From: Ferroplasma acidiphilum
GTDB taxonomy: Archaea; Thermoplasmatota; Thermoplasmata; Thermoplasmatales; Thermoplasmataceae
Assembly: GCF_002078355.1 (NCBI RefSeq)
Contig: NZ_CP015363.1
Location: 372,001-436,000 of the forward strand
Direction: 5' to 3'
DNA length: 64,000 nucleotides
Notes under the pieces: model-generated
What the model was told of the DNA's origin: nothing
The model's database searches: none
What the model saw: only the letters and a program-made list of their open reading frames with translations
Shown: positions 16,582-25,983 of the stretch, one piece after another
Numbering within the stretch: the stretch's first letter is position 1
Layout of the letters: every line of letters starts with the position of its first letter
Position numbers and translations under genes: made by a program

Positions 16582-18477
16582 TTATTTGGACCCTCCCTTT
16601 CTCAACATTATTGCTACTGCTGTACCAATAACTGCCAGTGCCACAACAATACCGACTATTATGTATATGTCTGTGTTTGAAATGGATGTTGAAACTTTTG
16701 AGAATTTAGCAGTCTCAGAAGTTGAATGCCCACTTACAGTGAAAGTTCCCTTGACTGCATGATATGCACTGTCCGTTGAGCTAGCAGTGTACGCGTAAGA
16801 TCCATTCAACAGGCTCACCGTGTAGGTTGTTCCTGTCAATGGCCCTGATGAAGCCATGGAGGTTATGTTCAGATACCAGGTTGTTCCAGATGGCAATCCC
16901 GTTTCCTTGAATGTTACCGGATACACTATGAGCACGGCTGTAACCAACACGGTTATGTTATTTCCATTAACTGTTTCAGTTCCCGTAGATGGAGTGGCAC
17001 TGTAGTCAGCTGGAACTATTATAGAGAATGGATACGATGCATTTGTCATAGTAAAATTGACAGATGATGAGATGGTTGTTGTGGTTATCCCATCCAGTGT
17101 AACACCCCATTGTGTTCCAGATGCAAGCCCTGATTCATTGAATGCCACGGTGTAGGTAGCCTGATTTGGTGCTGCAAATGTAATTCCCTGGTATGCAATT
17201 TCCCCGTTAACTATTATACTTCCGGTTGATGGAAATATCTTGTCAGCAGTGCTGGAAGCAACTGAGAAGGCATAGGTGCCATTTGGTTCAGAGAACGAGA
17301 TAGTAGGAACGGTAGATGATAGTAATACGCCATTCAGTGTGACATTCCATTGTGTTCCAGATGGCAGCCCTGCTTCTGTAAATGTAACTCCATACATCGC
17401 AGCAGTTATGGACTGTGGCTCGAGAGGTGCAGTTATTGTATCAGACTGAAGGGTAACGGCGGTTTGAGCCAGTGCGAGTCCGGTCATGCTGGAACCGGTA
17501 GCAATTGTAATTGCTGTCTGTGAAAGTATTGTTCCATAAAATGTTGCACCTGTTCCTATTGTCGCTCCGCTTGCAACCTGCCAGAATATGTTCTGGGGCT
17601 GTGCTCCACCACTTAGAATAATATGTGCTCCGTTACCGAATGTAAGTCCGCCTGATATCTGGAAAATCCAGACTGAGCTTGAGTTCCCGGTGAGTGTTAT
17701 ACTTGTTGATATGGATACTCCAGTTCCCCATTTATATAATCCAGGTACAAGTGTCATACCGTTTAAATCCCCTGCTCCGAGGTTTACATAATTTGGATTG
17801 GTTCTTCCAGCTGCATTAGTATACGCTGTCTGCATATCGCCCACAGCAGTTGTTAGTGTTGAAGGAGTAGGCGATGCATATGTGGCTGCGTATACATTTC
17901 CGGTAACCATTGAGGACGTGGAAAACTGCCCTGATGAATTCATTGTTAATGATAAACCTGTTATGTAAGTGCTACTCGCGGGGCTAACACCTATGTTACC
18001 TACAATAGAAGTTGTTCCTGTGTTAGATATTCCAGTTTTTGCCAGAATTGCGTAATTGCCTGCTGTCCCGAGGTTCACTGGAGATATAGATACAGGGGCC
18101 AGTTTTGTAAATGATACGTTAACTGTAATTGCTGCTCCGTTGACAGTTACCGGGCTTGCAGGCGACACTGATTTCACACTAAATCCTGATACGTTCCCGA
18201 TTGTGTAGGAATATATGTTATTTACTTCTGAGAAAACGATTGAGCTTGATGTCGATGTTCTTGATGTGCCATTCAATACTACGTTCCATTGTGTTCCTGA
18301 TGTCAATCCTGTTTCATTGAATGAAACATTGTATGAACCGGATAAAAAAGGTGCTGCAGAAACGCCTGAATTGCCAGAATTTTGTGACTGACCCAGGAAT
18401 AGCATACTTGATGACAAAATTAGTATAATTGATATAAGAATAACCAGAGTTATTTTTATTGTATGTTTTTTATACAT
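16582..18477 (-). CDS. Surface protein with ice-binding-like (DUF3494) domain and SGTxW repeats
   Basis: 631 residues from ATG 18477. Signal-anchor (about 7-28); four copies of a roughly 80-residue module beginning YxVxFxExGLxSGTxW (about 49, 360, 440, 520); between the first and second, about 135-355, a DUF3494 ice-binding-like beta-solenoid (LGTAGNYAILAKTGI, NPNYVNLGAGDLNGMTLVPG, WIFQISGGLTFGNGA, IFWQVASGATIGTGATFYGT, ALAQTAVTLQSDTITAP). A C-terminal membrane helix (about 604-626) and KGGSK tail anchor it. Thr/Ser/Asn-rich and probably glycosylated outside the cell. Adhesion or envelope structure is likelier than ice binding. A TATA box 24 bp upstream supports this start over 18510. Confidence 0.85.
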   Translation of the reverse strand: MYKKHTIKITLVILISIILILSSSMLFLGQSQNSGNSGVSAAPFLSGSYNVSFNETGLTSGTQWNVVLNGTSRTSTSSSIVFSEVNNIYSYTIGNVSGFSVKSVSPASPVTVNGAAITVNVSFTKLAPVSISPVNLGTAGNYAILAKTGISNTGTTSIVGNIGVSPASSTYITGLSLTMNSSGQFSTSSMVTGNVYAATYASPTPSTLTTAVGDMQTAYTNAAGRTNPNYVNLGAGDLNGMTLVPGLYKWGTGVSISTSITLTGNSSSVWIFQISGGLTFGNGAHIILSGGAQPQNIFWQVASGATIGTGATFYGTILSQTAITIATGSSMTGLALAQTAVTLQSDTITAPLEPQSITAAMYGVTFTEAGLPSGTQWNVTLNGVLLSSTVPTISFSEPNGTYAFSVASSTADKIFPSTGSIIVNGEIAYQGITFAAPNQATYTVAFNESGLASGTQWGVTLDGITTTTISSSVNFTMTNASYPFSIIVPADYSATPSTGTETVNGNNITVLVTAVLIVYPVTFKETGLPSGTTWYLNITSMASSGPLTGTTYTVSLLNGSYAYTASSTDSAYHAVKGTFTVSGHSTSETAKFSKVSTSISNTDIYIIVGIVVALAVIGTAVAIMLRKGGSK

Positions 18478-18496
18478 ATTACTATAATATATACAT

Positions 18497-18505
18497 CTAT
18501 ATAAA
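18497..18505 (-). promoter_or_regulatory. TATA box of the surface protein gene
   Basis: TTTATATAG on the minus strand, centred 24 bp before the ATG at 18477, so the message is probably leaderless. Confidence 0.55.
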
Positions 18506-18510
18506 TGCAA

Positions 18511-18918
18511 TAGGCTGGTTTTTTATACAGTTAGCTTAAATAACGGGGTGTATTGCCCATAAAAACACTCAATTAAAATGGTTAGGCATTACATTGGAGA
18601 CGATATCTTTTGCTAATCCCTACATAACTTTTTAATCAAGAATTAGTATTAAAAAATGGAACAAAACATGGTAAAAACACTCAATGAAATGTTTTAGTGG
18701 TAGTTTATTTACAGGTACCTGTAAATTAAAATAAGCTTTTCTGGTGCTATTATAACAGATAAATTTCACGGGCAGCGTAGAAGATGGACTATGAATAGGA
18801 ATACCTATATTTTATATTAACTGTATCATTTCATCCTTATATTGCAAAAAGCGGATCTGAAGTATTCAAATATGGAGATAATTTTCTGTTTTTTAAGTTA
18901 AGTAAACCTTTGCAGGAA
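18511..18918. other. Intergenic, 408 bp, with direct repeat and palindrome
   Basis: Non-coding on both strands as far as I can see. It holds a 13-bp direct repeat AAAAACACTCAAT at 18561-18573 and 18673-18685, each extended imperfectly by about 12 bp, and the 20-bp palindrome listed separately. The region lies upstream of the surface protein gene and downstream of tRNA-Gly, so it may regulate the former. Confidence 0.5.
18707..18726. repeat. Perfect 20-bp palindrome
   Basis: ATTTACAGGTACCTGTAAAT is its own reverse complement over all 20 bases, with no spacer. It lies about 205 bp upstream of the surface-protein TATA box. Lack of a loop argues against an RNA terminator and for a dimeric protein-binding site. 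Confidence 0.7.
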
Positions 18919-18991
18919 TGCGATTGCCGGGATTTGGACCCGGGTTAGTGGCTTGGGAAGCCACTGTGATACCAGGCTACACCACAATCGC
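18919..18991 (-). tRNA. tRNA-Gly (anticodon CCC)
   Basis: Minus-strand acceptor GCGATTG/CAATCGC, discriminator A (18919). Anticodon stem GTGGC/GCCAC encloses TTCCCAA, anticodon CCC (reads GGG). 73 nt, no intron, no encoded CCA. Confidence 0.93.
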
Positions 18992-19022
18992 TCCAGTGTG
19001 TATTGTTTAACAATATATAAAT

Positions 19023-19514
19023 TTATAATATTTTAATCTGCCTTCTTCTAGCCAGGTCTACCACAGCAAGCCCCATAGAAGTTGGCTCATAGTTTTTGTC
19101 CATTAACCCCATGTCGTATAATTTTGCGCATTTTTCACGGTTTTCTTTTCTTAGCCGTTTTAATACCAGGAGTTTCAGGCATTCCACCTGCAAATATTTT
19201 ATATATTCCCTTTCTGTCATATCCTTAAGGATGTAATGCCCCTTATTTGTTAATTCATAATAGGTATGGTGTTTATGCACTTCATTTGTTTTCTTTAGTT
19301 TAGCCTGCGTTCTCTTTACAGATGAACCGCTATACTTTTCCAGCAATTCCATAGAATAAAGCCTTTCTATATATATCTCAACATTTTCCTGGGGTATGCT
19401 GGTATAAATTTTTACATTTTTTGCATAATCAAGTTTTGCCAGCTGGAAATGCTCCAGAACCATAAGCATCTGATGGTCCATTGCCAGTTTTTTCTTAATC
19501 TCTGCATCCTCCAT
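19023..19514 (-). CDS. Winged-helix protein, DUF2250-like
   Basis: 163 residues. The N-terminal half reads as a winged helix (LAKLDYAKNVKIYTSIPQENVEIYIERLYSMELLEKYSG), followed by a basic HKHHTYYELTNKGHYIL wing that resembles the archaeal DUF2250 family, and a helical C-terminus. Function unknown; DNA binding is plausible. Single gene between tRNA-Gly and divergent gdhA. I rate the family name as likely, not certain. Confidence 0.65.
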   Translation of the reverse strand: MEDAEIKKKLAMDHQMLMVLEHFQLAKLDYAKNVKIYTSIPQENVEIYIERLYSMELLEKYSGSSVKRTQAKLKKTNEVHKHHTYYELTNKGHYILKDMTEREYIKYLQVECLKLLVLKRLRKENREKCAKLYDMGLMDKNYEPTSMGLAVVDLARRRQIKIL

Positions 19515-19641
19515 ATATTTTTTATAATGTTATCATAATATAAAAATTAAATCGTTACAGGATACGTGTTATCAATACTCATTGTATAGGTATCGAAGCA
19601 AACATTAAACTACATCCTAGTGATTTCAATCTGGTGTTTAT

Positions 19642-20892
19642 ATGGAAAATTTAGATCCGTTTGATATTGCGCTGGAACAGCTTAACAAGGCTGCTAAAGT
19701 TATGAAGCTTGATAAGGCAAGCATCGATGTTTTGAGTTCTCCCAGGGAGATCCTTCAGGTGAGCATACCTGTGAAGATGGATAATGGAACAACTGAAGTT
19801 TTTACCGGGTTCAGGGTACATTATAATAATGCCAGGGGACCTATGAAAGGAGGAATCAGATATTATATTAAAGAAAACCTTTCTGAAGTAAAGGCTCTAT
19901 CAGCATGGATGACATGGAAAACAGCACTTCTCGGGCTTCCATTCGGTGGTGCAAAGGGCGGTATAATATGCGACCCGAAGAAAATGAGCAAGATGGAACT
20001 GGAAAGATTGAGCAGAGGGTATATCGATGCCATAGCAAACTTCATCGGCCCTGAAATAGATGTTCCGGCTCCAGATGTTTATACAACACCCCAGATAATG
20101 GGCTGGATGATGGATGAGTACGAAAAAATAGTCAGGCATTCAGCTCCAGGAGTTATCACAGGAAAACCATTGACAATAGGCGGGTCTCTTGGAAGAGGAG
20201 ATGCCACAGCCAAAGGTGGAATGTATGTATTAAGAGAAGGTGCAAAATACAAGGGCATAGACCTTACAAAGGCAAAATTTGCCGTGCAGGGTTTCGGAAA
20301 TGCAGGCCAATTTGCTGTTAAATTCGTAAAGGAAATGTTTGGCGCAAAGGTTGTTGCAGTTTCTGACTCAAGTGGCGGAATTTACAAGGAAAGTGGCATA
20401 GACTATGCAGAACTTCTTGCACATAAAGAAAAACACGGATCAGTAGAAAACTTCCCCGGATCAAAGAACATATCAAATGAAGAATTATTAGAATCTGATG
20501 TTGATGTATTGATACCCTCAGCAATAGAAGACCAGCTAACCGGCGCGAATGCATCGAAAGTTAAGGCAAAAATTGTGCTGGAACTTGCAAATGGGCCATC
20601 TACACCGGAAGCTGATGAAATATTCTACAAAAACAATGTGCTGCTGTTACCGGATTTCCTATCAAATGCAGGCGGTGTTACAGTATCATATTTCGAATGG
20701 GTTCAGAATATAACCGGAGACTACTGGACGGAGGATGTTGTATACAGCAAGCTGGATGAGAAGATGACATTTGCAACAAAAGATGTACTGGCAACCCATG
20801 AAAAATACCAGACCGACCCCAGGACAGCTGCATATATAATAGCCATACAGAGAGTACTCGACGCTATGAAAGCCAGAGGACTCTTAAACTAA
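19642..20892 (+). CDS. gdhA: Glutamate dehydrogenase
   Basis: 416 residues, normal for the hexameric enzyme. Glutamate site with catalytic Lys in [10 protein letters not shown] (about 93-102), PMKGGIRY, and the Rossmann loop VQGFGNAGQ (about 215-223). The enzyme interconverts glutamate with 2-oxoglutarate and ammonia; the cofactor is not decided from sequence alone. GGTG at 19633-19636, 5 bp before the ATG, is a ribosome site, so the message has a short leader. Monocistronic by spacing. Confidence 0.95.
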   Translation: MENLDPFDIALEQLNKAAKVMKLDKASIDVLSSPREILQVSIPVKMDNGTTEVFTGFRVHYNNARGPMKGGIRYYIKENLSEVKALSAWMTWKTALLGLPFGGAKGGIICDPKKMSKMELERLSRGYIDAIANFIGPEIDVPAPDVYTTPQIMGWMMDEYEKIVRHSAPGVITGKPLTIGGSLGRGDATAKGGMYVLREGAKYKGIDLTKAKFAVQGFGNAGQFAVKFVKEMFGAKVVAVSDSSGGIYKESGIDYAELLAHKEKHGSVENFPGSKNISNEELLESDVDVLIPSAIEDQLTGANASKVKAKIVLELANGPSTPEADEIFYKNNVLLLPDFLSNAGGVTVSYFEWVQNITGDYWTEDVVYSKLDEKMTFATKDVLATHEKYQTDPRTAAYIIAIQRVLDAMKARGLLN

Positions 20893-20953
20893 TTTTTTAT
20901 TTTTGTTTTTTCAAAAAGAATATTTATAACATACTAATCAATGTCATGATTAT

Positions 20954-21694
20954 ATGACTAGAATGAACATTTCTGTAAAGAATCTCAGGGACGTAGTAGA
21001 TATGCTCGGTACCGTTGTAACTGAAGCTAAATTTAAAATAGGCCAGCAGGGCATATCTGTAAATGCTGTGGATCCTGCACATGTAGCTATGGTTTCACTG
21101 GAAATTCCAAAGGGCATTCTCCTGGAATATGATGTGGAAAGTGAGGAGGAATTATCACTTGACCTTGAAAAGGTAAAAGGTATTTTAAAACTTGCATCGG
21201 GCAATGATTCTTTCATAATAACAAAAGATAAGGAAAAATTAAGATTTGAGATAGGCAATATAATTAAAAGCATATCACTTCTTGACAACAGCCAGATAAG
21301 TACACCAAGAGTTCCGCAAATTGTTGCAGAGGATTATATTGTAATAAACAAAGGAGACCTTGAAAAGGGGTTAAAGGCTGCTGAAGATGTATCGGACGCC
21401 ATAAGGTTTACAATGAACCCTGATAGCTTTTCCGCCAAATCAATGTCAGATGCAGATGAGAGTGAAATGATATTGCCCGGTGACAAGCTGAAAGAAATAC
21501 AGTGCCACGAGTCTATAAAATCATCGTATCCCCTGGAATACCTCCTGAAGTTTATGAGATCAATATCTCCAAATGAGGAAGTAAAACTTTCCTTCAAAAG
21601 TGATTATCCACTTACAATTGAATTCAATCTGGGTTCAGAATCGGCGGACAGAATAAAAGGAAGATTTTTGCTTGCCCCAAGAATGGAATCATAA
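20954..21694 (+). CDS. pcn: DNA polymerase sliding clamp (PCNA)
   Basis: 246 residues. NISVKNLRDVVDMLGTVVTEAKFKI at the start, the VDPAHVAMVSLEIP block (about 36-49) and C-terminal strand YPLTIEFNL...GRFLLAPRM identify an archaeal homotrimeric PCNA, the ring that tethers polymerase, ligase and nucleases. Only one clamp gene is in this window. It is followed 2 bp later by the 3' end of a convergent tRNA-Arg. Confidence 0.93.
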   Translation: MTRMNISVKNLRDVVDMLGTVVTEAKFKIGQQGISVNAVDPAHVAMVSLEIPKGILLEYDVESEEELSLDLEKVKGILKLASGNDSFIITKDKEKLRFEIGNIIKSISLLDNSQISTPRVPQIVAEDYIVINKGDLEKGLKAAEDVSDAIRFTMNPDSFSAKSMSDADESEMILPGDKLKEIQCHESIKSSYPLEYLLKFMRSISPNEEVKLSFKSDYPLTIEFNLGSESADRIKGRFLLAPRMES

Positions 21695-21696
21695 AG

Positions 21697-21771
21697 CGGG
21701 CACGAGGGGATTTGGACCCCTGATTTACAGCTTAGGAGGCTGTTGCCCTATCCATGCTAGGCCACGTGCCC
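21697..21771 (-). tRNA. tRNA-Arg (anticodon CCT)
   Basis: Minus-strand acceptor GGGCACG/CGTGCCC, discriminator G (21697). Anticodon stem ACAGC/GCTGT with loop CTCCTAA, anticodon CCT (reads AGG). 75 nt, no intron, no encoded CCA. Confidence 0.93.
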
Positions 21772-22122
21772 ATTTCATAGGTAATTAAACAAAAGCATTT
21801 AATTTTTTTTAATTGTCATGATGAAATAAATATTTTCATATCCTGATTTTCGAACTTTCTGGAATAACATCAGGATAATTATCCGGTATTGTTATTTTTA
21901 CAAATTAAAACATTAATTTTCATTGAAGCCGCAGCAAATCTTAATGGGAAAGACCTTCTGCAATCTATGACCCATGAAACGCACAAATATCAATAATTTC
22001 CGGGCAGTTAGAAAAGAATAATAATATTCTGAATCATAATATTAAATAAAGCCCGTTGAATGCATCGTTATCCATTTCAGCATAGGAATTTTTTTAAGGC
22101 TAAATACTATATACACATTATA
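21772..22122. other. Intergenic, 351 bp, no gene recognised
   Basis: Region between tRNA-Arg and ahcY. A TATA-like box near 22094-22104 serves ahcY. ATGATGA followed by CTGA around 21818-21846 recalls box C and D of guide RNAs, but boxes D' and C' were not found. No credible coding frame. Confidence 0.4.
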
Positions 22123-23352
22123 ATGACAGATAATAATGGATTTTTAAGGTTAAAGTGGGCAAGAGACCATATGCCAGTTTGTGCTAATATACGTGAAAGA
22201 TTTCTTAAGGAAAAACCATTCAAGGGAATAAAAATTGCGATGGCACTGCATGTGGAAGCGAAAACAGGGATATTTGCACTTTTGCTTACAGAAGGTGGTG
22301 CTGAAGTCCGTTTAGCCTCATGCAATCCCCTCAGTTCAGATGACAGTGTTGTCCAATCATTAAGCAAAGATTATAATTATATGGTTTATGCTAAAAAGGG
22401 AGAATCTGAAAAAGAATACTATGAAAATATTAATAAAACTATTGAAGCTGCACCTGATATTATCATAGATGATGGTGGAGACCTTACAAACCTTGTTGCC
22501 TCAAAACCGGAACTGGTAAAAAAAGTGATTGGTGGCAATGAAGAGACAACTACCGGTGTGGTAAGGCTTAAGGCTATGGAAAAAGCAGGGGCTTTGAAAT
22601 TCCCGATGTTTGACGTCAATGATGCGCAGATGAAACACTTTTTCGACAACAGATACGGTTCGGGGCAGAGTGCACTGGATGGATTTATGAATGCAACAAA
22701 TATCCTCATAGCTGGAAAAAATGCACTTGTAGCCGGATATGGGTATGTAGGCAAGGGAGTAGCCATGAGGTTAAAGGGCATGGGTGCGAGGGTTACTGTA
22801 ACAGAAGTGGACCCTGTGAAAGCAATTGAAGCTGTTATGGATGGATTTACAGTAGATACAATGAACAGCGCTATAAGATACTGTGATCTCATATTCACAG
22901 CTACGGGCATGAAAAATGTGGTGAGCTATGATGATATGCTGGTTGCAAAGAAAGGCATAATAATGGGAAATGTAGGGCATTTTAACAATGAAATAGATTA
23001 CTCCTCACTTGAAAAGAAAAATATAGGAAAAACACCTGTGAGAAATCTTGTTACAGAATATAAACTTGAAAATGGCAATACAGTGAATTTAATATCTGAT
23101 GGAAGATTGCTTAACCTTGCAGCAGGGCAGGGGCATCCAGTTGAAATTATGGATTTAAGCTTTGCACTTCAGGCTCTGACAGCTGAATATATTGTGAAAA
23201 ATAAGGGAAAACTATCAAACAAAGTTTATCCTGTGCCGGCGGAAATAGATACAGAGGTTGCAAAAATAGCACTGGAATCACTTAATTTTAAAATAGATAC
23301 ATACACAGAGGAGCAGCTAAAATACCTGGACAGCTACCAGGAAGGCACATAA
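22123..23352 (+). CDS. ahcY: Adenosylhomocysteinase
   Basis: 409 residues from ATG 22123; the longer frame from 22060 is rejected because a TATA box about 24 bp upstream fits a leaderless start and relatives begin near LRLKWARDHMPV. NAD-binding loop GYGYVGKGVA (about 207-216), substrate segments LHVEAKTGIFALLL and KFPMFDVNDAQMKHFFDN, and C-terminal dimer tail ending in YLDSYQEGT. It hydrolyses S-adenosylhomocysteine to adenosine and homocysteine and keeps methyltransferases such as TrmI working. Confidence 0.93.
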   Translation: MTDNNGFLRLKWARDHMPVCANIRERFLKEKPFKGIKIAMALHVEAKTGIFALLLTEGGAEVRLASCNPLSSDDSVVQSLSKDYNYMVYAKKGESEKEYYENINKTIEAAPDIIIDDGGDLTNLVASKPELVKKVIGGNEETTTGVVRLKAMEKAGALKFPMFDVNDAQMKHFFDNRYGSGQSALDGFMNATNILIAGKNALVAGYGYVGKGVAMRLKGMGARVTVTEVDPVKAIEAVMDGFTVDTMNSAIRYCDLIFTATGMKNVVSYDDMLVAKKGIIMGNVGHFNNEIDYSSLEKKNIGKTPVRNLVTEYKLENGNTVNLISDGRLLNLAAGQGHPVEIMDLSFALQALTAEYIVKNKGKLSNKVYPVPAEIDTEVAKIALESLNFKIDTYTEEQLKYLDSYQEGT

Positions 23353-23381
23353 ATTTTTATATAATTTACTTATCAATAAAC

Positions 23382-24206
23382 ATGAAAATAGCGTCCGTAA
23401 CTATAGATAATAAAAACCATCTTGCACTGTACAGAGAAGGAAAGTTAGCACTTCTGGATGATTATGGCATAAAGGCAACATCAGTTGCCGAACTTTCACA
23501 TGATGATTTTGCAAAATTAAAAGATATAAACAGGTTTCAAGATTATACATTTTCATATAATTCTATTATTGATCAGAAATCAAGTCTGTTATGCATTGGC
23601 CTTAACTATAAAAGCCATGTATCGGAGCACGCTGGAGGGAAAATACCTGAAACGCCAGTGGTATTCTCAAAAGCAAATAATGCATTTACCGGAAATCATT
23701 CTATTGTTCAAACAGGGAATGGAATGCATGTGGATTATGAGGGAGAACTCTGCGTAATGATCGGAAAAACAGCCAGGAATGTTGGCGAAGCAAATGCCCT
23801 TAACTATGTGCTGGGTTATTTCATAGGCAACGATGTCAGTTCACGGCTAATGCAGTACAAAACAACGCAGTTCTTCCTTGGCAAGAGCTTTGATAATTTT
23901 TATCCCAATGGGCCATATATTTCAATAGGAGAAATAAACGACCCGCAGAACTTAACAATTCAAACAAGAGTAAACGGTGAGTTGAGGCAGGATTCAAATA
24001 CAGGGCTTATGATATTCCCTGTAAATAAGCTGATAAGCTATATTTCACAATTTATGACCCTGAGACCAGGAGACTGCATTTCTACGGGAACACCGGCTGG
24101 AGTAATAATGGGAATGCCTGAATCTAACCAAAAATGGCTTGGAAAGGGCGATAAGGTGGAAGTTCAGATTACTGGATTGGGGAAACTGGAAACTACATTT
24201 GAATAA
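23382..24206 (+). CDS. Fumarylacetoacetate hydrolase-family protein
   Basis: 274 residues. The C-terminal FAH domain has CIGLNYKSH (about 71-79), the metal-binding acidic set in VDYEGELCVMIGK (about 118-130), YFIGNDVSSR and the STGTPAGV loop. The family cleaves or hydrates beta-keto acids (fumarylpyruvate hydrolase, 2-keto-3-deoxy sugar acid dehydratases, oxaloacetate decarboxylase-like). The exact substrate is open. First gene of a compact run with the 2H phosphoesterase (1-bp gap) and apgM. Confidence 0.85.
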   Translation: MKIASVTIDNKNHLALYREGKLALLDDYGIKATSVAELSHDDFAKLKDINRFQDYTFSYNSIIDQKSSLLCIGLNYKSHVSEHAGGKIPETPVVFSKANNAFTGNHSIVQTGNGMHVDYEGELCVMIGKTARNVGEANALNYVLGYFIGNDVSSRLMQYKTTQFFLGKSFDNFYPNGPYISIGEINDPQNLTIQTRVNGELRQDSNTGLMIFPVNKLISYISQFMTLRPGDCISTGTPAGVIMGMPESNQKWLGKGDKVEVQITGLGKLETTFE

Positions 24207-24207
24207 G

Positions 24208-24747
24208 ATGCAGTATACACTTATACTTAAGCCATCTTTGAGTGCGAGGCGTAAAATTACAGCAAAGAAAAAGCGCCTGGAGAAATTATATGGCTATACA
24301 GGGTCACTGAGCAACAAGGGTGTACATATAACAATGGCATATCTAAGAAACTCCAGATTTCTTGATGTAAACCCCATAATAACACTTTGTGGAAAAACAG
24401 CACCATTTACATATGAGATAGGGGAAGTTGGTTATTTCGAAAAGGTCAGGAAGGGAAAAATTTCCTATATTGTTTTTTTAAATGTAATACCATCCCCGGA
24501 AATGTATGAATTCCATGAAGGACTTATAAAAGCACTGGGGGATAATACCACAGAAGTCGGGAAATTCATTCCCCACATTACACTTATCAGAAAAAATGTA
24601 AATGAAAATAATCTTAATGAAATAGTAAAATTCTGTGAAAACTTAAAAATTGACTGTAAATTTTTATCCACCTATTTGATTCTTGGAAAGCGTTCATCAG
24701 AATATTCCCGGTGGCATTTTGAGCACATTGATTTCCACAAAATTTAA
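24208..24747 (+). CDS. 2H phosphoesterase-family protein (LigT-like)
   Basis: 179 residues from ATG 24208; the frame extending into the FAH gene is a read-through. Two HxTx motifs, KGVHITMAYL (about 33-42) and IPHITLIRKN (about 118-127), define the 2H superfamily, which includes 2'-5' RNA ligase/cyclic phosphodiesterase ThpR. Likely to act on 2',3'-cyclic phosphate ends or related nucleotides. This copy has a basic N-terminus (SARRKITAKKKRLEKLYG), unlike standard ThpR, so substrate is uncertain. Confidence 0.72.
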   Translation: MQYTLILKPSLSARRKITAKKKRLEKLYGYTGSLSNKGVHITMAYLRNSRFLDVNPIITLCGKTAPFTYEIGEVGYFEKVRKGKISYIVFLNVIPSPEMYEFHEGLIKALGDNTTEVGKFIPHITLIRKNVNENNLNEIVKFCENLKIDCKFLSTYLILGKRSSEYSRWHFEHIDFHKI

Positions 24748-24769
24748 AAGGAATTTACAATAACAACCT

Positions 24770-25978
24770 ATGAAAAAAATTATTCTCATAATAATGGATG
24801 GGTTAGGAGACCGACCCAATAAGGAACTGGATGGCCTGACAGCACTTCAGGCGGCTAACAGGCCAAATTTAAACTATTTATCTTCACATGGAACTACCGG
24901 GTTGATGTCTCCTGTAGCATCAGGCATCAGAGCCGGTTCGGATACTTCCCACCTCTCAATTCTGGGATATGACCCCCATAAATATTACACTGGCCGTGGG
25001 CCATTTGAAGCCCTTGGTGTTGGATTGGAATTGAAACCGGGAGATATAGCATTCAGGGCAAATTATGCATCAATTATAGATGGAAAAATTGTTGACAGGC
25101 GTGCAGGAAGAATCCAGAACACTGCAGAACTTTCCAGCGCACTTGAAACAGAAATAGATGGGGTAAAATTCATCGTAAAATCCGGGGTTGAGCACAGGGC
25201 AGCAGTAGTTATGAGGGGCCCGAAACTCTCCGATAAAGTTTCAGAAACCGATCCCCATTCAGTAGATTCTTCACCAATGGATACAGAACCGCTCGCACCG
25301 GAAGCTAATTTTACATCGGCAGTAATAAATAAATTTCTGGAAAGGTCAAGAAAAATACTTGCTAGCCATCCATTAAACCGGAAATTAATATCCGAAGGCA
25401 AACTGCCTGCAAATGAAATTATGCTCAGGGGAGTTGGAAAAATGCCGGCTATACCATCGTTCCACGAAAAATATGGCATGAAAGCTGCATGTATCTCCGG
25501 GACTCCATTGATCAGGGGAATTGCGGGGCTTGCAGGTTTTGATGTATTAAGTGTTGAGGGAATGAACGGGAGGGTCGACACAAACTATGAAAATATCATC
25601 TCTTCTGCTATTAAATCTCTGGAAAAATATGATTTTATACTTATTAACTTCAAGGGAACGGACATAGCCGGGCATGACAGGAAACCATGGCTCAAGAAGC
25701 AGGTGATAGAAAGCGTTGATTCTGTGATAGCTCCTTTGCTTAAACTGTTGCAGGATACGCTGATCGTTGTGACCGGAGATCATTCCACCCCATGCTCCTT
25801 CGGCGACCATACAGGCGACCCTGTACCTATAATGTTTGCCACCGATGGAATTATCAATGACAACGTAAGAACCTTTGATGAGCTAAGCGTTTCAGATGGC
25901 TATTACAAAATAACCAGTGGAGATATAATGCCTATAATACTATCATATTCAGACAGGTCAGAAAAGTATGGCGCATAG
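24770..25978 (+). CDS. apgM: 2,3-bisphosphoglycerate-independent phosphoglycerate mutase (ApgM)
   Basis: 402 residues, alkaline-phosphatase superfamily. LIIMDGLGDRP (metal site 1), the nucleophile region SDTSHLSILGYDPHKYYTGRGPFEALG, and KGTDIAGHD...VVTGDHSTPC metal ligands are typical of archaeal ApgM. It interconverts 3- and 2-phosphoglycerate in lower glycolysis/gluconeogenesis. End of the FAH-2H-apgM run; converges on RNase Z with 5 bp between stops. Confidence 0.92.
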   Translation: MKKIILIIMDGLGDRPNKELDGLTALQAANRPNLNYLSSHGTTGLMSPVASGIRAGSDTSHLSILGYDPHKYYTGRGPFEALGVGLELKPGDIAFRANYASIIDGKIVDRRAGRIQNTAELSSALETEIDGVKFIVKSGVEHRAAVVMRGPKLSDKVSETDPHSVDSSPMDTEPLAPEANFTSAVINKFLERSRKILASHPLNRKLISEGKLPANEIMLRGVGKMPAIPSFHEKYGMKAACISGTPLIRGIAGLAGFDVLSVEGMNGRVDTNYENIISSAIKSLEKYDFILINFKGTDIAGHDRKPWLKKQVIESVDSVIAPLLKLLQDTLIVVTGDHSTPCSFGDHTGDPVPIMFATDGIINDNVRTFDELSVSDGYYKITSGDIMPIILSYSDRSEKYGA

Positions 25979-25983
25979 GATTT

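Noticed and set aside
21818-21846. ATGATGA and CTGA resembling C/D guide RNA boxes
   Set aside because: Boxes D' and C' and a terminal stem were not found; short motifs of this kind are expected by chance in AT-rich sequence.
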